Assembly (NCBI GenBank): GCA_017992605.1
Contig: JAGOOG010000009.1
Coordinates: 1 to 64,000, forward strand
Source: Deltaproteobacteria bacterium
Lineage (GTDB): Bacteria > Desulfobacterota > Desulfomonilia > UBA1062
DNA length: 64,000 nt
Reading direction: 5' to 3'
Part shown: positions 17,028-25,399 of the stretch, piece after piece
Position numbering within the stretch: the stretch's first letter is position 1
Layout of the letters: each line of letters opens with the position of its first letter
Notes under the pieces: model-generated
What the model saw: only the letters and a program-made list of their open reading frames with translations
Database searches by the model: none
What the model was told of the DNA's origin: nothing
Translations under genes and position numbers: made by a program

Positions 17028-18158
17028 ATGCAAAAGGAAACCATGTGCGTGCACAACGGAACCTACCTGGACAGCGCCACCGGCGGCGTCAACACCCCCG
17101 TATTCACCTCGTCCGCAAACTGTTACCTCGACAGGGACAGGGCCCCGTATCCCCGTTACTTCAACACACCCAATCAGGGGGCCGTGGTGAGCAAGCTCTG
17201 TGCCCTGGAGGGGGCTCAGGACGGTATCGTGTTCAGCTCCGGCATGGCGGCCATGAGCACCTCGATCCTCTCCTTTGCCGGTTCGGGGGATCACGTGGTG
17301 CTCATGGACGAGCTCTATGGCGGCACCCATTCCTTTGCCACGGGCGATTTCGGGAAACTGGGGATCACGCACACCTTCACGGCCACCGACGCCGGAGCTG
17401 TCTGTGCCGCAGTGACGGACAAGACGACGGTCATCGTGATAGAGACGCCCACCAACCCCCTGCTCAGTGTCGTCGACATCCGTCAGGTGGCGGATTTCGC
17501 CAGGGCAAAAGGCATCACCACCATCATCGACAACACCTTCGCCTCGCCGGTCAACCAGAACCCGTACCTGCTGGGCATCGACATCGTGGTGCACAGCGGC
17601 ACCAAGTACATGGGCGGCCACGGCGACCTGTGCTGCGGTGCCGTCGTCGCGTCGAGGGACAACGCCCAGCGCATCCGCGCCCTGGCGTGTCACCTGGGCG
17701 GGAGCATGAACGCCACCGAGTGCTATCTCCTCGAGCGAAGCCTCAAGACCATGGCCCTGCGCGTTGAGCGCCAGTCGGAGAATGCCATGGCCATGGCGGC
17801 TCGTCTCTCGGACCACCCCCGGGTGAAACGGGTGTACTATCCAGGCCTTCCGGAATCCCCCGGCCACGAGATCGCCAGGTCGCAGATGAGGGGCTACGGG
17901 GGCATGCTGTCCTTTGACGTCGACGAGCGCACCGTGGACCCCGATCGTTTCGTCCGCAGCCTGAAGCTCGTCCAGCCCGCCGTGAGCCTTGGGGGGGTTG
18001 AGACGACCATCTGTTCCCCTGCCGCGACCTCCCATGCACCCATGTCGGTCGAAGAGCGTGAACGCATAGGCATAACACGGTCCCTCTTCAGGCTCTCCGT
18101 GGGCATCGAGCATGTCGACGACCTCACCGCCGACCTGGACCAGGCGCTCATGTACTGA
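17028..18158 (+). CDS. Cys/Met metabolism PLP-dependent enzyme (cystathionine gamma-synthase/lyase family)
   Basis: This 376-residue fold-type I PLP enzyme acts in trans-sulfuration or gamma-elimination. The Schiff-base lysine is Lys193 in SGTKYMGGHGD, the pyridine-N aspartate is Asp168 in IIDNTFASP, and DELYGGTHSF carries the active-site Tyr. The residue that is a catalytic Cys in methionine gamma-lyase is Gly here, favouring a cystathionine-type enzyme. The usual Y-x-R-x-x-NPT string is altered to YPRYFNTPN. GGAGG eight bases before the ATG at 17028 sets the start; the ORF extends upstream without support. Confidence 0.88.
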   Translation: MQKETMCVHNGTYLDSATGGVNTPVFTSSANCYLDRDRAPYPRYFNTPNQGAVVSKLCALEGAQDGIVFSSGMAAMSTSILSFAGSGDHVVLMDELYGGTHSFATGDFGKLGITHTFTATDAGAVCAAVTDKTTVIVIETPTNPLLSVVDIRQVADFARAKGITTIIDNTFASPVNQNPYLLGIDIVVHSGTKYMGGHGDLCCGAVVASRDNAQRIRALACHLGGSMNATECYLLERSLKTMALRVERQSENAMAMAARLSDHPRVKRVYYPGLPESPGHEIARSQMRGYGGMLSFDVDERTVDPDRFVRSLKLVQPAVSLGGVETTICSPAATSHAPMSVEERERIGITRSLFRLSVGIEHVDDLTADLDQALMY

Positions 18159-18287
18159 CGCCACTTCTTATTAGGCTTTCTGGCACATATTATTAATGAT
18201 TCAGGGTACTTATGTGTCCAGGCCCCATTGACTCCCGGTGGTCCATCCTTATTATCTAGTGAAGAGCAGAGATAAAAGGAGGTTTGC

Positions 18288-20024
18288 ATGGACAAGATAC
18301 TCCGGATCGACATGGGCGCGACAGGAGGCCCGCAGTTCAAGGTTGATCCCCTCGGGCCGTATGAAGGACTCGGGGGGAGGGCGCTGACCTCGACCGTGAT
18401 CTCCCGGGAGGTCCCGCCTCTGTGCCATCCCCTGGGGGCCGAGAACAAGCTCGTGATCGCTCCCGGCATGCTCAGCGGGACTGCCGCATCCATGTCCGGC
18501 CGCCTGTCGGTGGGCTGCAAGAGCCCGCTGACCGGAGGGATCAAGGAGGCCAACTCCGGGGGGCAGGGGGCACAGGTGCTGGCCCGCCTCGGGTATGCCG
18601 CCATCATCCTCGAGGGCACACCGGAAGGGGACGACCTCTACAAGGTTTTCATCAACAAGGACGGCATCAGGGTCGAAAAGGACAATTCCCTGAAGATGCT
18701 GACCAACTACGACCTCGTGGAGCTGCTCAGGAAGCAGTACGGCGACAAGATCACCTGCATTTCCATAGGACCTGCCGGCGAGATGAAGCTCTGCGCGGCA
18801 TCGGTGGCGATAACGGACATCGAGGGCCGGCCGTCCCGTCACGCAGGCCGCGGCGGGGTAGGGGCGGTCATGGGCGCCAAGGGCGTCAAGGTCGTCATAC
18901 TCGACGATACCGGCCTGAAGAACAGGGAGCCCAAGGATCCCGAAAAGTTCAGGGCGGCCAACAAGAAGTTCGTGGAGGGCCTCACCACCCATGCGGTCAC
19001 GGGCCAGGCCCTTCCGGCCTACGGCACCAACGTGCTCACCAACATCATCAACGAGGCGGGCGGCTACCCCACCTACAATTTCAGGGACGGGCAGTTTGCG
19101 GGCGCGTCAAAGATCAGCGGTGAAACCTTTGCGGACCTGGAAACCAAGCGCGGCGGCAACGCCACCCACCCGTGCCACCGGGGGTGCGTGATCAGGTGCT
19201 CGGGGACCTACGTGGACAAGGACGGGCATTTCGTGTCCAAGCAGCCCGAGTACGAGACCGTGTGGGCCCACGGCGGCAACTGCGGCATCAGCGACCCTGA
19301 CGCCATCGCGCAGATCGACTTCCTGGACGACACCATCGGCCTGGACACCATCGAGATGGGCGTCACCATCGGCGTGGCCATGCAGGCCGGCCTCATAAAA
19401 TTCGGGGATGCGGCCGGGGCCATCGAGCTCATCAATGAAGTGGGGAAGGGGACCCCGCTGGGGAAGATCCTCGGGAGCGGCGCTGCCGTGACCGGCAAGG
19501 TCTTCGGGGTGGAGAAGGTGCCGGTGGTGAAGAACCAGGCACTCCCCGCCTATGACCCGCGGGCGGTCCAGGGCATCGGCGTGACGTACGCGACCAGCCC
19601 CATGGGCGCCGACCACACCGCAGGATATGCCGTCGCCACCAACATACTCAAGAGCGGCGGTTATGTGGACCCGCTCAAGCCCGAAGGTCAGGTGGAGCTG
19701 TCCCGCAACCTCCAGGTCGCCACGGCCGCCATCGATTCTACGGGCATGTGCCTGTTCATCGCCTTTGCCGTGCTGGACCAGCCCGAGACCTTCCAGGCCC
19801 TCATCGACCTTCTCAACGCGTTCTACGGCTGGACCCTTACAGGAGACGACGTGACCGCCCTGGGCAAGAGGGTGCTCAAGATGGAGCGGGAGTTCAACGC
19901 CAAGGCCGGCTTCACCAAGGAGCAGGACCGTCTGCCCCGCTTCTTCTCCGCGGACAAGGTGCGTCCGCACGACATCACCTTCCAGGTGACCGACGCGGAG
20001 CTTGACCAGGTCTTCAACTGGTAG
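18288..20024 (+). CDS. Aldehyde ferredoxin oxidoreductase family tungsten/molybdenum enzyme
   Basis: This 578-residue protein spans the AOR N-terminal, second and third domains. It probably oxidises an aldehyde (or reduces an acid) with ferredoxin, using a bis-pyranopterin tungsten or molybdenum cofactor. Cluster ligands are Cys296, Cys300 and Cys304 (PCHRGCVIRC) and a late Cys488 (STGMCLF). The first spacing is three residues, where P. furiosus AOR has two. A strong AAAAGGAGG precedes the ATG. It heads a run with a MoaD-like carrier and a ThiF/MoeB-like enzyme. The substrate cannot be deduced; it may belong to the less characterised YdhV-like branch. Confidence 0.9.
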   Translation: MDKILRIDMGATGGPQFKVDPLGPYEGLGGRALTSTVISREVPPLCHPLGAENKLVIAPGMLSGTAASMSGRLSVGCKSPLTGGIKEANSGGQGAQVLARLGYAAIILEGTPEGDDLYKVFINKDGIRVEKDNSLKMLTNYDLVELLRKQYGDKITCISIGPAGEMKLCAASVAITDIEGRPSRHAGRGGVGAVMGAKGVKVVILDDTGLKNREPKDPEKFRAANKKFVEGLTTHAVTGQALPAYGTNVLTNIINEAGGYPTYNFRDGQFAGASKISGETFADLETKRGGNATHPCHRGCVIRCSGTYVDKDGHFVSKQPEYETVWAHGGNCGISDPDAIAQIDFLDDTIGLDTIEMGVTIGVAMQAGLIKFGDAAGAIELINEVGKGTPLGKILGSGAAVTGKVFGVEKVPVVKNQALPAYDPRAVQGIGVTYATSPMGADHTAGYAVATNILKSGGYVDPLKPEGQVELSRNLQVATAAIDSTGMCLFIAFAVLDQPETFQALIDLLNAFYGWTLTGDDVTALGKRVLKMEREFNAKAGFTKEQDRLPRFFSADKVRPHDITFQVTDAELDQVFNW

Positions 20025-20039
20025 ACCTCATGCAGGATT

Positions 20040-20077
20040 GCACCCCTGGCAGGATCGATACTCCCTGCCGGGGGTGC
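20040..20077 (+). promoter_or_regulatory. Intercistronic hairpin between the AOR and moaD-like genes
   Basis: A 14-bp stem (20040-20053 with 20064-20077, one G-U pair) closes a 10-base loop in the 84-base gap between the two genes. No T-run follows, so it is not a classical terminator. It may stabilise or process the transcript so that the enzyme is made in excess over the small carrier. Confidence 0.6.
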
Positions 20078-20108
20078 CCCTCAATCCCTGGATGCATATC
20101 ACGCCCCC

Positions 20109-20333
20109 ATGAAGATAACGGTAAAGCTCTTCGCGACCCTGCGGCGCGGGCGCTTCGATCGCGAAATCCTCGATCTCGACAGGGGAAGCACGGTCCGCGA
20201 TGTGACCGGGTCGCTCGGCATACCTGACAGGGAGGCCGCGATCATCTTCATCGACAGCCGCCACGCGGATCTCGATACGGTGCTCGCCGAAGGAGCCAAC
20301 CTTTCCATCTTTCCACCGATAGGGGGAGGGTGA
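20109..20333 (+). CDS. MoaD/ThiS-family sulfur carrier protein
   Basis: This 74-residue ubiquitin-like carrier begins MKITVKLFATLR and ends in PPIGGG, the C-terminal diglycine that is adenylated and thiocarboxylated. MoaD supplies sulfur for the pyranopterin dithiolene. The position between an AOR-type enzyme and an E1-like activator points to cofactor assembly for the tungsten enzyme. Its TGA overlaps the next ATG. Confidence 0.9.
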   Translation: MKITVKLFATLRRGRFDREILDLDRGSTVRDVTGSLGIPDREAAIIFIDSRHADLDTVLAEGANLSIFPPIGGG

Positions 20334-21157
20334 TGGGTGCGCTCCACGATTTTCTCAGGGCGGGCAGCAGGGACGGTCTGGTGCCCCTGGCCCTCCACCG
20401 TGATGCCGTCATCCGGTTCGGCCTCGCCGACGCCGACGTCGAGGACGCGATCCTGTCGCTGGGGCTTCTGCCCGAGCGCTACCTGAGGAACACCAGGACC
20501 ATATCCCGGGCAGAGCAGCTCCGGCTCTTCAGGAGCCACGTAGCGGTCGTGGGCTGTGGAGGTCTCGGTGGCTACGTCACCGAAGAACTGTGCCGGATCG
20601 GCGTGGGAACCCTGACGGTCATCGACCCGGACGTGTTCGAGGAGCACAACCTGAACCGCCAGCTCCACGCCACCCTCGCCTCGCTGGGAGAGCCCAAGGT
20701 CGAGGCAGTCAGAAAAAGGACAGGCGAGATCAACCCGGCCGCCACGATCATCACGAGGCGGATGTCGCTTTCCAGGGAGAACGGACAGGAACTCCTGGCA
20801 GGGGCGAACCTGGCCGTCGATGCCCTGGACAGCATACCGGCGCGCATCGAGCTGGCGGGGGTGTGCGAGCGGCTGAACATCCCCCTGGCACACGGGAGCG
20901 TGGGGGGGTGGTACGGTCAGGTCACGGTGCAGTACCCGGGCGACAGGACGCTGGAAAAGCTCTATGCAGGGTGCACGGCAGACAAGGGCGTGGAGCAGGA
21001 GCTCGGCACCCCCCCGTTCTCGCCGGCGCTGGTGGCGAGCATCGAGGTCTCCGAGGCGATCAAGATCCTGCTCGGGCAGGGCACTGCCCTCAGGCACGCG
21101 CTCCTGTCCATAAACCTCCTGGACCTCGAGTTCGCTGTCGTCCCGGTGGCAGAATGA
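20333..21157 (+). CDS. ThiF/MoeB/HesA-family adenylyltransferase
   Basis: This 274-residue E1-like enzyme would adenylate the C-terminal glycine of the adjacent MoaD-like carrier. It has the nucleotide-binding loop VVGCGGLGGYVTEELCR, the DPDVFEEHNLNRQ string with the catalytic Arg, and a conserved late SIEVSEAIKILLG helix. About 60 extra residues precede the Rossmann core. The paired CxxC zinc motifs of classical MoeB are absent. The ATG overlaps the moaD stop (TGATG); an in-frame GTG at 20330 is possible. Its stop overlaps the ATG of the truncated maturase gene. Confidence 0.88.
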   Translation: MGALHDFLRAGSRDGLVPLALHRDAVIRFGLADADVEDAILSLGLLPERYLRNTRTISRAEQLRLFRSHVAVVGCGGLGGYVTEELCRIGVGTLTVIDPDVFEEHNLNRQLHATLASLGEPKVEAVRKRTGEINPAATIITRRMSLSRENGQELLAGANLAVDALDSIPARIELAGVCERLNIPLAHGSVGGWYGQVTVQYPGDRTLEKLYAGCTADKGVEQELGTPPFSPALVASIEVSEAIKILLGQGTALRHALLSINLLDLEFAVVPVAE

Positions 21158-21267
21158 CGGGTTCTTCGGTTCCGGACACGGCGCCGGTCCCGCGGTCTTT
21201 CCCCGCCAAGGGCATCGTTGAGCCCACCACGCGATGCACCCTGCAGTGCCCCATGCGCCTGAAGTGA
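21154..21267 (+). pseudogene. Truncated radical SAM maturase remnant beside AOR
   Basis: An ATG overlaps the upstream stop (ATGA), as in a coupled operon gene. The 37-codon product contains KGIVEPTTRCTLQCPM, which matches the start of radical SAM/SPASM proteins (EPTxRCNLxCxMC). The third cluster cysteine is missing: the frame reads Arg-Leu-Lys and stops. Only 84 bases separate this stop from the next gene, so the other roughly 300 residues are absent from the locus. Tungsten-enzyme radical SAM maturases are known neighbours of AOR, which supports the identity. It could in principle be a tiny functional ORF, but a deletion remnant is more likely. Confidence 0.65.
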
Positions 21268-21351
21268 GATAACTCGGTCACAGGTCCGGGATCCAAACAG
21301 TTCCCTTCGTGTGCAATCTCGTGTATAGAGAGGGGTACCCGGAATCGTACC

Positions 21352-21678
21352 ATGGCAATCGGCATACTGTCGCTCATCCTTGTCATCGGCTTCTTCGTCG
21401 TGTATCTCGCTTTCCTTGCGCCCAGGCCCGATCTCGTGTTCACCTCGGCCTCGGACGACGAGATCCGTGACGTGAAGCGCCACCTTGAGGACAACGGCAT
21501 CGAGGTGTATATCAAGGGCATGGACATGCAGCGTCTTCACGAGACGGCGTACGACCTTGTGAACCCGACCCTGCACGTCGTACATCCCGAAGATCGTTCA
21601 AGGGCCCTTGAACTCGTCGATGGCCTGAGGAGCGGTTCCCGTCGAGCGGACCGCAGAGAGGACGGCCATGGGATCTAA
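21352..21678 (+). CDS. Small membrane-anchored DUF2007-like protein
   Basis: This 108-residue protein has one N-terminal membrane helix (ILSLILVIGFFVVYLAFLA) and a soluble ferredoxin-like half with DEIRDVKRHLEDNGIEVYI and a closing VVHPEDRSRALELVDGL. That pattern fits the DUF2007 'putative prokaryotic signal transducing' family, whose function is not established. It overlaps the next gene by 11 bases. The ribosome binding site (GAGAGGGG) is rather far away, at about 14 bases. Confidence 0.65.
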   Translation: MAIGILSLILVIGFFVVYLAFLAPRPDLVFTSASDDEIRDVKRHLEDNGIEVYIKGMDMQRLHETAYDLVNPTLHVVHPEDRSRALELVDGLRSGSRRADRREDGHGI

Positions 21679-22063
21679 ACCGCCGAAGACAGGCCCTGCT
21701 AAGATGAGCAAGGAGGAGATGGAACAGTTCCTGGCACGGGCCCGGCAGCTCAACGAAGAGCGCATGAAGGGCTACCGGGAACAGTCGCTCAGGATACACC
21801 CCTGGGTGTGTGCCCGGTGCGGCAGGCAGTTCACCCTGAAGAACCTCAAGGAACTCACCGTGCATCACAAGGACCACAACCACGACAACAACCCCCCCGA
21901 CGGGAGCAACTGGGAACACCTCTGTGTGTACTGTCACGATGCCGAGCACGGAAGGTATGACGAGGCGACAGGCGACTACGTGGAACTCCCCGAAGAAGGG
22001 ACGGCCTCCATGACCCACAGCCCCTTCGCTGCACTCCAAGACATGATGAAGAAAAAGAGGTAA
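21668..22063 (+). CDS. YajD-like HNH nuclease family protein
   Basis: This 131-residue protein carries a zinc-framed HNH motif: CARCGRQF, then ELTVHHKDHNHDNNPPDGSNWEHLCVYCHDAEH, where the HHKDHNH and N-x-x-HLCVYCH elements are the metal-binding and catalytic positions. It resembles E. coli YajD (115 residues). The DNA target is unknown. GAGAGGA lies five bases before the ATG, and the start overlaps the DUF2007-like gene. Confidence 0.85.
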   Translation: MGSKPPKTGPAKMSKEEMEQFLARARQLNEERMKGYREQSLRIHPWVCARCGRQFTLKNLKELTVHHKDHNHDNNPPDGSNWEHLCVYCHDAEHGRYDEATGDYVELPEEGTASMTHSPFAALQDMMKKKR

Positions 22064-22568
22064 AAGAGACCGTTGCCGGTTTCATTTCAGGAACCGCTCG
22101 AGCACACCTTCATGTTTTCCCTCAGTCTGCCGAAAAATTATCTTGCAAGCCGAACACCAGTAGTATATGTGGGCGCCAGAATAAAAGACCGCCCACTGGG
22201 GAGAACAGAAACAATGAGAGCAGCATTCACCCTGAGCATCCTGGTTTTTTCCCTCCTGATCTTCGTGTCCTGGCTGTAGCATGAACACCCCGTGCCCTCC
22301 GTCACCACGTCCGACCGGCTAGCGCACTCGTGTGCCCTCAAGGGCGATAAGGGAACTGCCGTTCCCCTCTCGAGACAAAAGATTTCTCCGGCAAATCACA
22401 GCGTCACCCGGGTTCATGCATTAACTGGTTGAAATCGCGGAACCGGTACTCTCGTATGATTCTTGCATCGATGGAGACGGGGCGTTTTCCCCTCGATCTC
22501 ATACACAGGGAGCACTGGAGGAGGATATTCACACCACAGACGGATACCCGCGGTTACTGGTCTATGCA
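22064..22568. other. Intergenic region with little recognisable content
   Basis: About 500 bases lie between the HNH gene and the Ig/PKD gene. I see a possible 21-codon membrane peptide (listed separately) and a perfect hairpin GGGAAC-TGCC-GTTCCC near 22349-22364 with no T-run. A GGAGGAGGA string near 22517-22525 may be the ribosome binding site of the next gene. No RNA gene was recognised. Confidence 0.5.
22214..22279 (+). CDS. Possible 21-residue single-helix membrane peptide
   Basis: The short frame starts with ATG, encodes MRAAFTLSILVFSLLIFVSWL and stops. It would be one hydrophobic helix. GGGGAG lies ten bases upstream. There is no homology evidence, and short hydrophobic frames arise by chance, so confidence is low. 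Confidence 0.25.
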   Translation: MRAAFTLSILVFSLLIFVSWL

Positions 22569-24758
22569 TTGTTCGGCATGGCGTTCGCGGGCGTGGTCGC
22601 ATGCTGCTATGTGATCATCATGATGGGCACGGCCCTGGTGTCACTGGGGTCGATAGCATCGGCCTTCCCGCAGGACGAGAAGGGTTACCTCGCCCTGGAA
22701 AAAAATCTGCCCAATGGGTGCGACACGACCCTGGACACCACGCTTTTCGACGGGGTTGAAGGCGATCCCGCCTCCTGTGAATGGTACGGCCCTTTCCCCC
22801 CGGCGTCCGGGACAGAACCGGACGTGATTCTTCCCGAGGGGACCCATGCCATCTCCCTGGTGACGTTCGACGGCAATGCCCGCTCCGCCCCGCTGACCTG
22901 CCTCGTCAGCGTGGAGCCTGCCGTCACCTTTTCCTTGAAGGCGAAGCGGGGTTCGGTGGTCATCGAGCTGCCCGACCGTGGAGACATCCAGCGTCTGGAG
23001 ATCTATCGCTCCCGGGCAGACAAACCTTCCGAGCTGAAAAGGATAGCCCGGGTTTCGCCCGGCACCGCCACGTACACGGACATCACGCCGGAAGATGAAA
23101 CCTGTCTGTATGCCATTGCGGTCCTGTCCGGGGGACAGTGGTCCTTCTCAGGGGTCAGGGCCGCTCACCCCCATGGCCTGCTGCCCAGGTGGAACTACCC
23201 GCCGGTGATCTGCTCGCTGCCCGTGATCACCGCATATGCGGGATTACCGTACACCTATGACGTCCTGGCTTGTGACCCGCAGGATGATGTCCTGACCTAT
23301 TCGTTCGACAAACCCCACCCGGGGATGCGCATCGATCCCGAGTCCGGGTTCATCGAGTGGCTCCCCGACAACCCCGGCGATTATGAAACCACCGTGTTTG
23401 TTTCTGACAAGAAGGGGCACGTGGTTTCCCAGACATTCATCATCGAGGTGATCGAACTGGGCACCCCGGACAGGATGCCCACGGCCGACGCCGGCGGCCC
23501 ACACACGACCGAGGCGGGGCAGCCGGTTGCGTTCAATGGATCAGACTCCCGCGATCCTGACGATGCGGGCCTCTCGTATCAGTGGTCCTTCGGCGACGGC
23601 CACCATGGCTCCGGGGTTCTCCCGGTCCACACCTACGCTGAACCCGGTACGTACCAGGCGGTCCTCACCGTCACGGACGGCAGGGGAGGACTGGCGTCGG
23701 CGTCGTCGACCGTGACCGTCATCGAGTGCATGGCGCCCGAGGTGCACCTGGCCGTCGACCCCGCAGCCGTCACAGCGGGCGAACCGTGCTCCCTCGTCTG
23801 GTCATCGAAAAAGGCTCATGCACTCCAGATGGACCACGGCATAGGCACGGTGGGATCATCCGGGAGCCTCATGATTTACCCGGACCGGACCGCGACCATC
23901 ACCATGACCGCCTCCGGCAGGTGCGGAACCGCCACGGCCTCGGTCACGGCCCTGGTGTACGAGCCTCCTGTCCTCGACTGCTCTGTCACGACCTCCTCCA
24001 TCAGGAAGGGAACGTCAACGGCACTTGCATGGACCAGCTCACACGCTGACACCGTCACCATCGATCAGGGGATCGGTCCTGTCATGCCTGACGGGGTGCT
24101 GCACGTGTCCCCCGCAGAGACGCTCAGCTACACCATCACCGCCAGGGGCCCCGGCGGAACCGTTGCCCGGTCCGTTGCCATAGAGGTGCTTCCCGGTACA
24201 CAGGTCGACGAGGGCGATGTGGTCGTGCGCCCGCCGCCGACGGTCCACCTCACTGCAGATCCGCCCACGGTGGAACAGGGCCAGGTCTCCATCGTGTCCT
24301 GGACAACGGACCATGCCACTGCCGCGCACCTGGACAACGGGATAGGTGAGGTGGCGGTGCTCGGAACCATGGAGGTGTCTCCCTCCCAGACCACCACGTA
24401 TACGATGGTGGTCGAAGGGGAGGGGGGCTGGGCCTCTGCACGCGTCACCGTCCAGGTTCCCGTCAAGCCCCAGGTCATCATGGCCGTTTACCCGGTCACG
24501 GCAGAGGCGGGCGAGGAATGCACCCTCACCTGGTCCTCGAAAGGCGCCAGGGAGCTCTCCATAGACAACGGCATCGGAGCCGTACCGCTCAACGGGTTCG
24601 TCGAGGTGACCCCTGACAAGACCACGACCTATACCATCGTGGCGGTGGACGACAGCGGGAGGGCGTCGACCGGGCAGGTCACCGTGACCGTTGCTCAACC
24701 CCTTCCGGACACCCTCCCTGACCCGCCCGTCGAAACGCCCGACAGGGTCTCTCCCTGA
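22569..24758 (+). CDS. Exported or membrane-anchored protein with PKD and repeated Ig-like domains
   Basis: This protein has about 729 residues. An N-terminal hydrophobic segment (AFAGVVACCYVIIMMGTALVSLG) is followed by a fibronectin-like part, a putative-Ig region (residues about 210-300), a PKD domain (about 305-385, DAGGPHTTEAGQPVAFNGS to the YQWSFGDG core and HTYAEPGTY), and four Ig-like repeats of roughly 76 residues with the recurring strings TWSS and IDNGIG. These are extracellular adhesion or spacer folds. The start is unclear: TTG at 22569 and ATG at 22578 lack a binding site, and the open frame extends back to 22425 past a GGAGGAGGA without an ATG. No C-terminal anchor is seen. Confidence 0.75.
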   Translation: MFGMAFAGVVACCYVIIMMGTALVSLGSIASAFPQDEKGYLALEKNLPNGCDTTLDTTLFDGVEGDPASCEWYGPFPPASGTEPDVILPEGTHAISLVTFDGNARSAPLTCLVSVEPAVTFSLKAKRGSVVIELPDRGDIQRLEIYRSRADKPSELKRIARVSPGTATYTDITPEDETCLYAIAVLSGGQWSFSGVRAAHPHGLLPRWNYPPVICSLPVITAYAGLPYTYDVLACDPQDDVLTYSFDKPHPGMRIDPESGFIEWLPDNPGDYETTVFVSDKKGHVVSQTFIIEVIELGTPDRMPTADAGGPHTTEAGQPVAFNGSDSRDPDDAGLSYQWSFGDGHHGSGVLPVHTYAEPGTYQAVLTVTDGRGGLASASSTVTVIECMAPEVHLAVDPAAVTAGEPCSLVWSSKKAHALQMDHGIGTVGSSGSLMIYPDRTATITMTASGRCGTATASVTALVYEPPVLDCSVTTSSIRKGTSTALAWTSSHADTVTIDQGIGPVMPDGVLHVSPAETLSYTITARGPGGTVARSVAIEVLPGTQVDEGDVVVRPPPTVHLTADPPTVEQGQVSIVSWTTDHATAAHLDNGIGEVAVLGTMEVSPSQTTTYTMVVEGEGGWASARVTVQVPVKPQVIMAVYPVTAEAGEECTLTWSSKGARELSIDNGIGAVPLNGFVEVTPDKTTTYTIVAVDDSGRASTGQVTVTVAQPLPDTLPDPPVETPDRVSP

Positions 24759-24791
24759 TCCGCGACAGGGACCAGCGGCGTCCCTTGAGCC

Positions 24792-25366
24792 TCATCTGCC
24801 CCGTGGCCGTGCCAGGATCTCGAGGACCTCGAGCGTGCCGAAGCGTTTGGAAGGCCTCGACCTGACCAGCAGGACGGTGTCCGCACCGTATCCTGTCCCC
24901 CCCACGGAGAGCACCTCGGCATCCTCGGGAACGAGTCCGGCGTCGCACGCCTCCATGACGATTTCCACGGCCACCTTGGTGCCTTCGCCGAATCGACGCA
25001 GGGTGCCTGCGATGATGTACCCCGGATAGGTCCCCTGGAAATCGTCCATGAGGGATTTCTCCAGGGAATGGGTCAGTATGGTGCCGGTGTGTATGGGGAC
25101 CCCCTCGGCCCCCAGGAACCTTCGTGCCTCCTGCTCGAACTCGTCACGGTTCGGCTCCCTGAAGCCCACACTGTGGGTCACCACCACGAGCCTGGCCCGG
25201 GTCGTCTTCAGACCCCTGCAAAAGCCATGGCCGTCGTACCGGTGGTTGAGGCAACCACGACATGGGTCTTTCCGTGTTCAGCCACGTACTGCCTGACCGC
25301 CTCCATGCAACGATCGGTGTTGTGCCTGCCGGGTCTCTCAAAGAGCATGCTCTGGTGAATCTTCAT
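24792..25366 (-). pseudogene. Pyruvate kinase alpha/beta-domain-like protein, frameshifted
   Basis: The ATG at 25366 has GGAGG six bases upstream and opens MKIHQSMLFERPGRHNTDRCMEAV, reading through HVVVASTTGTTAMAFAG to a TGA near 25209. The -1 frame continues KTTRARLVVVTHSVGFREP and ends at 24792. The two parts join as one protein of about 191 residues of the stand-alone pyruvate kinase C-terminal-domain-like family if a run of four G (25213-25216) is restored to five. The total length of 575 bases is one short of a whole number of codons. This is either a true frameshift or a homopolymer sequencing error. Function of the family is unknown. Confidence 0.75.
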
Positions 25367-25399
25367 CCCATCCTCCCCATGAACAAATCATTGCGGCAG

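Noticed and set aside
22349-22364. GGGAAC-TGCC-GTTCCC hairpin considered as part of a riboswitch
   Set aside because: The surrounding sequence did not fit the c-di-GMP, Moco or cobalamin riboswitch patterns I know.
24771-24790. GGGAC-CAGCGGC-GTCCC hairpin between convergent genes
   Set aside because: The stem is short and no T-run follows in either direction, so I do not call a terminator.
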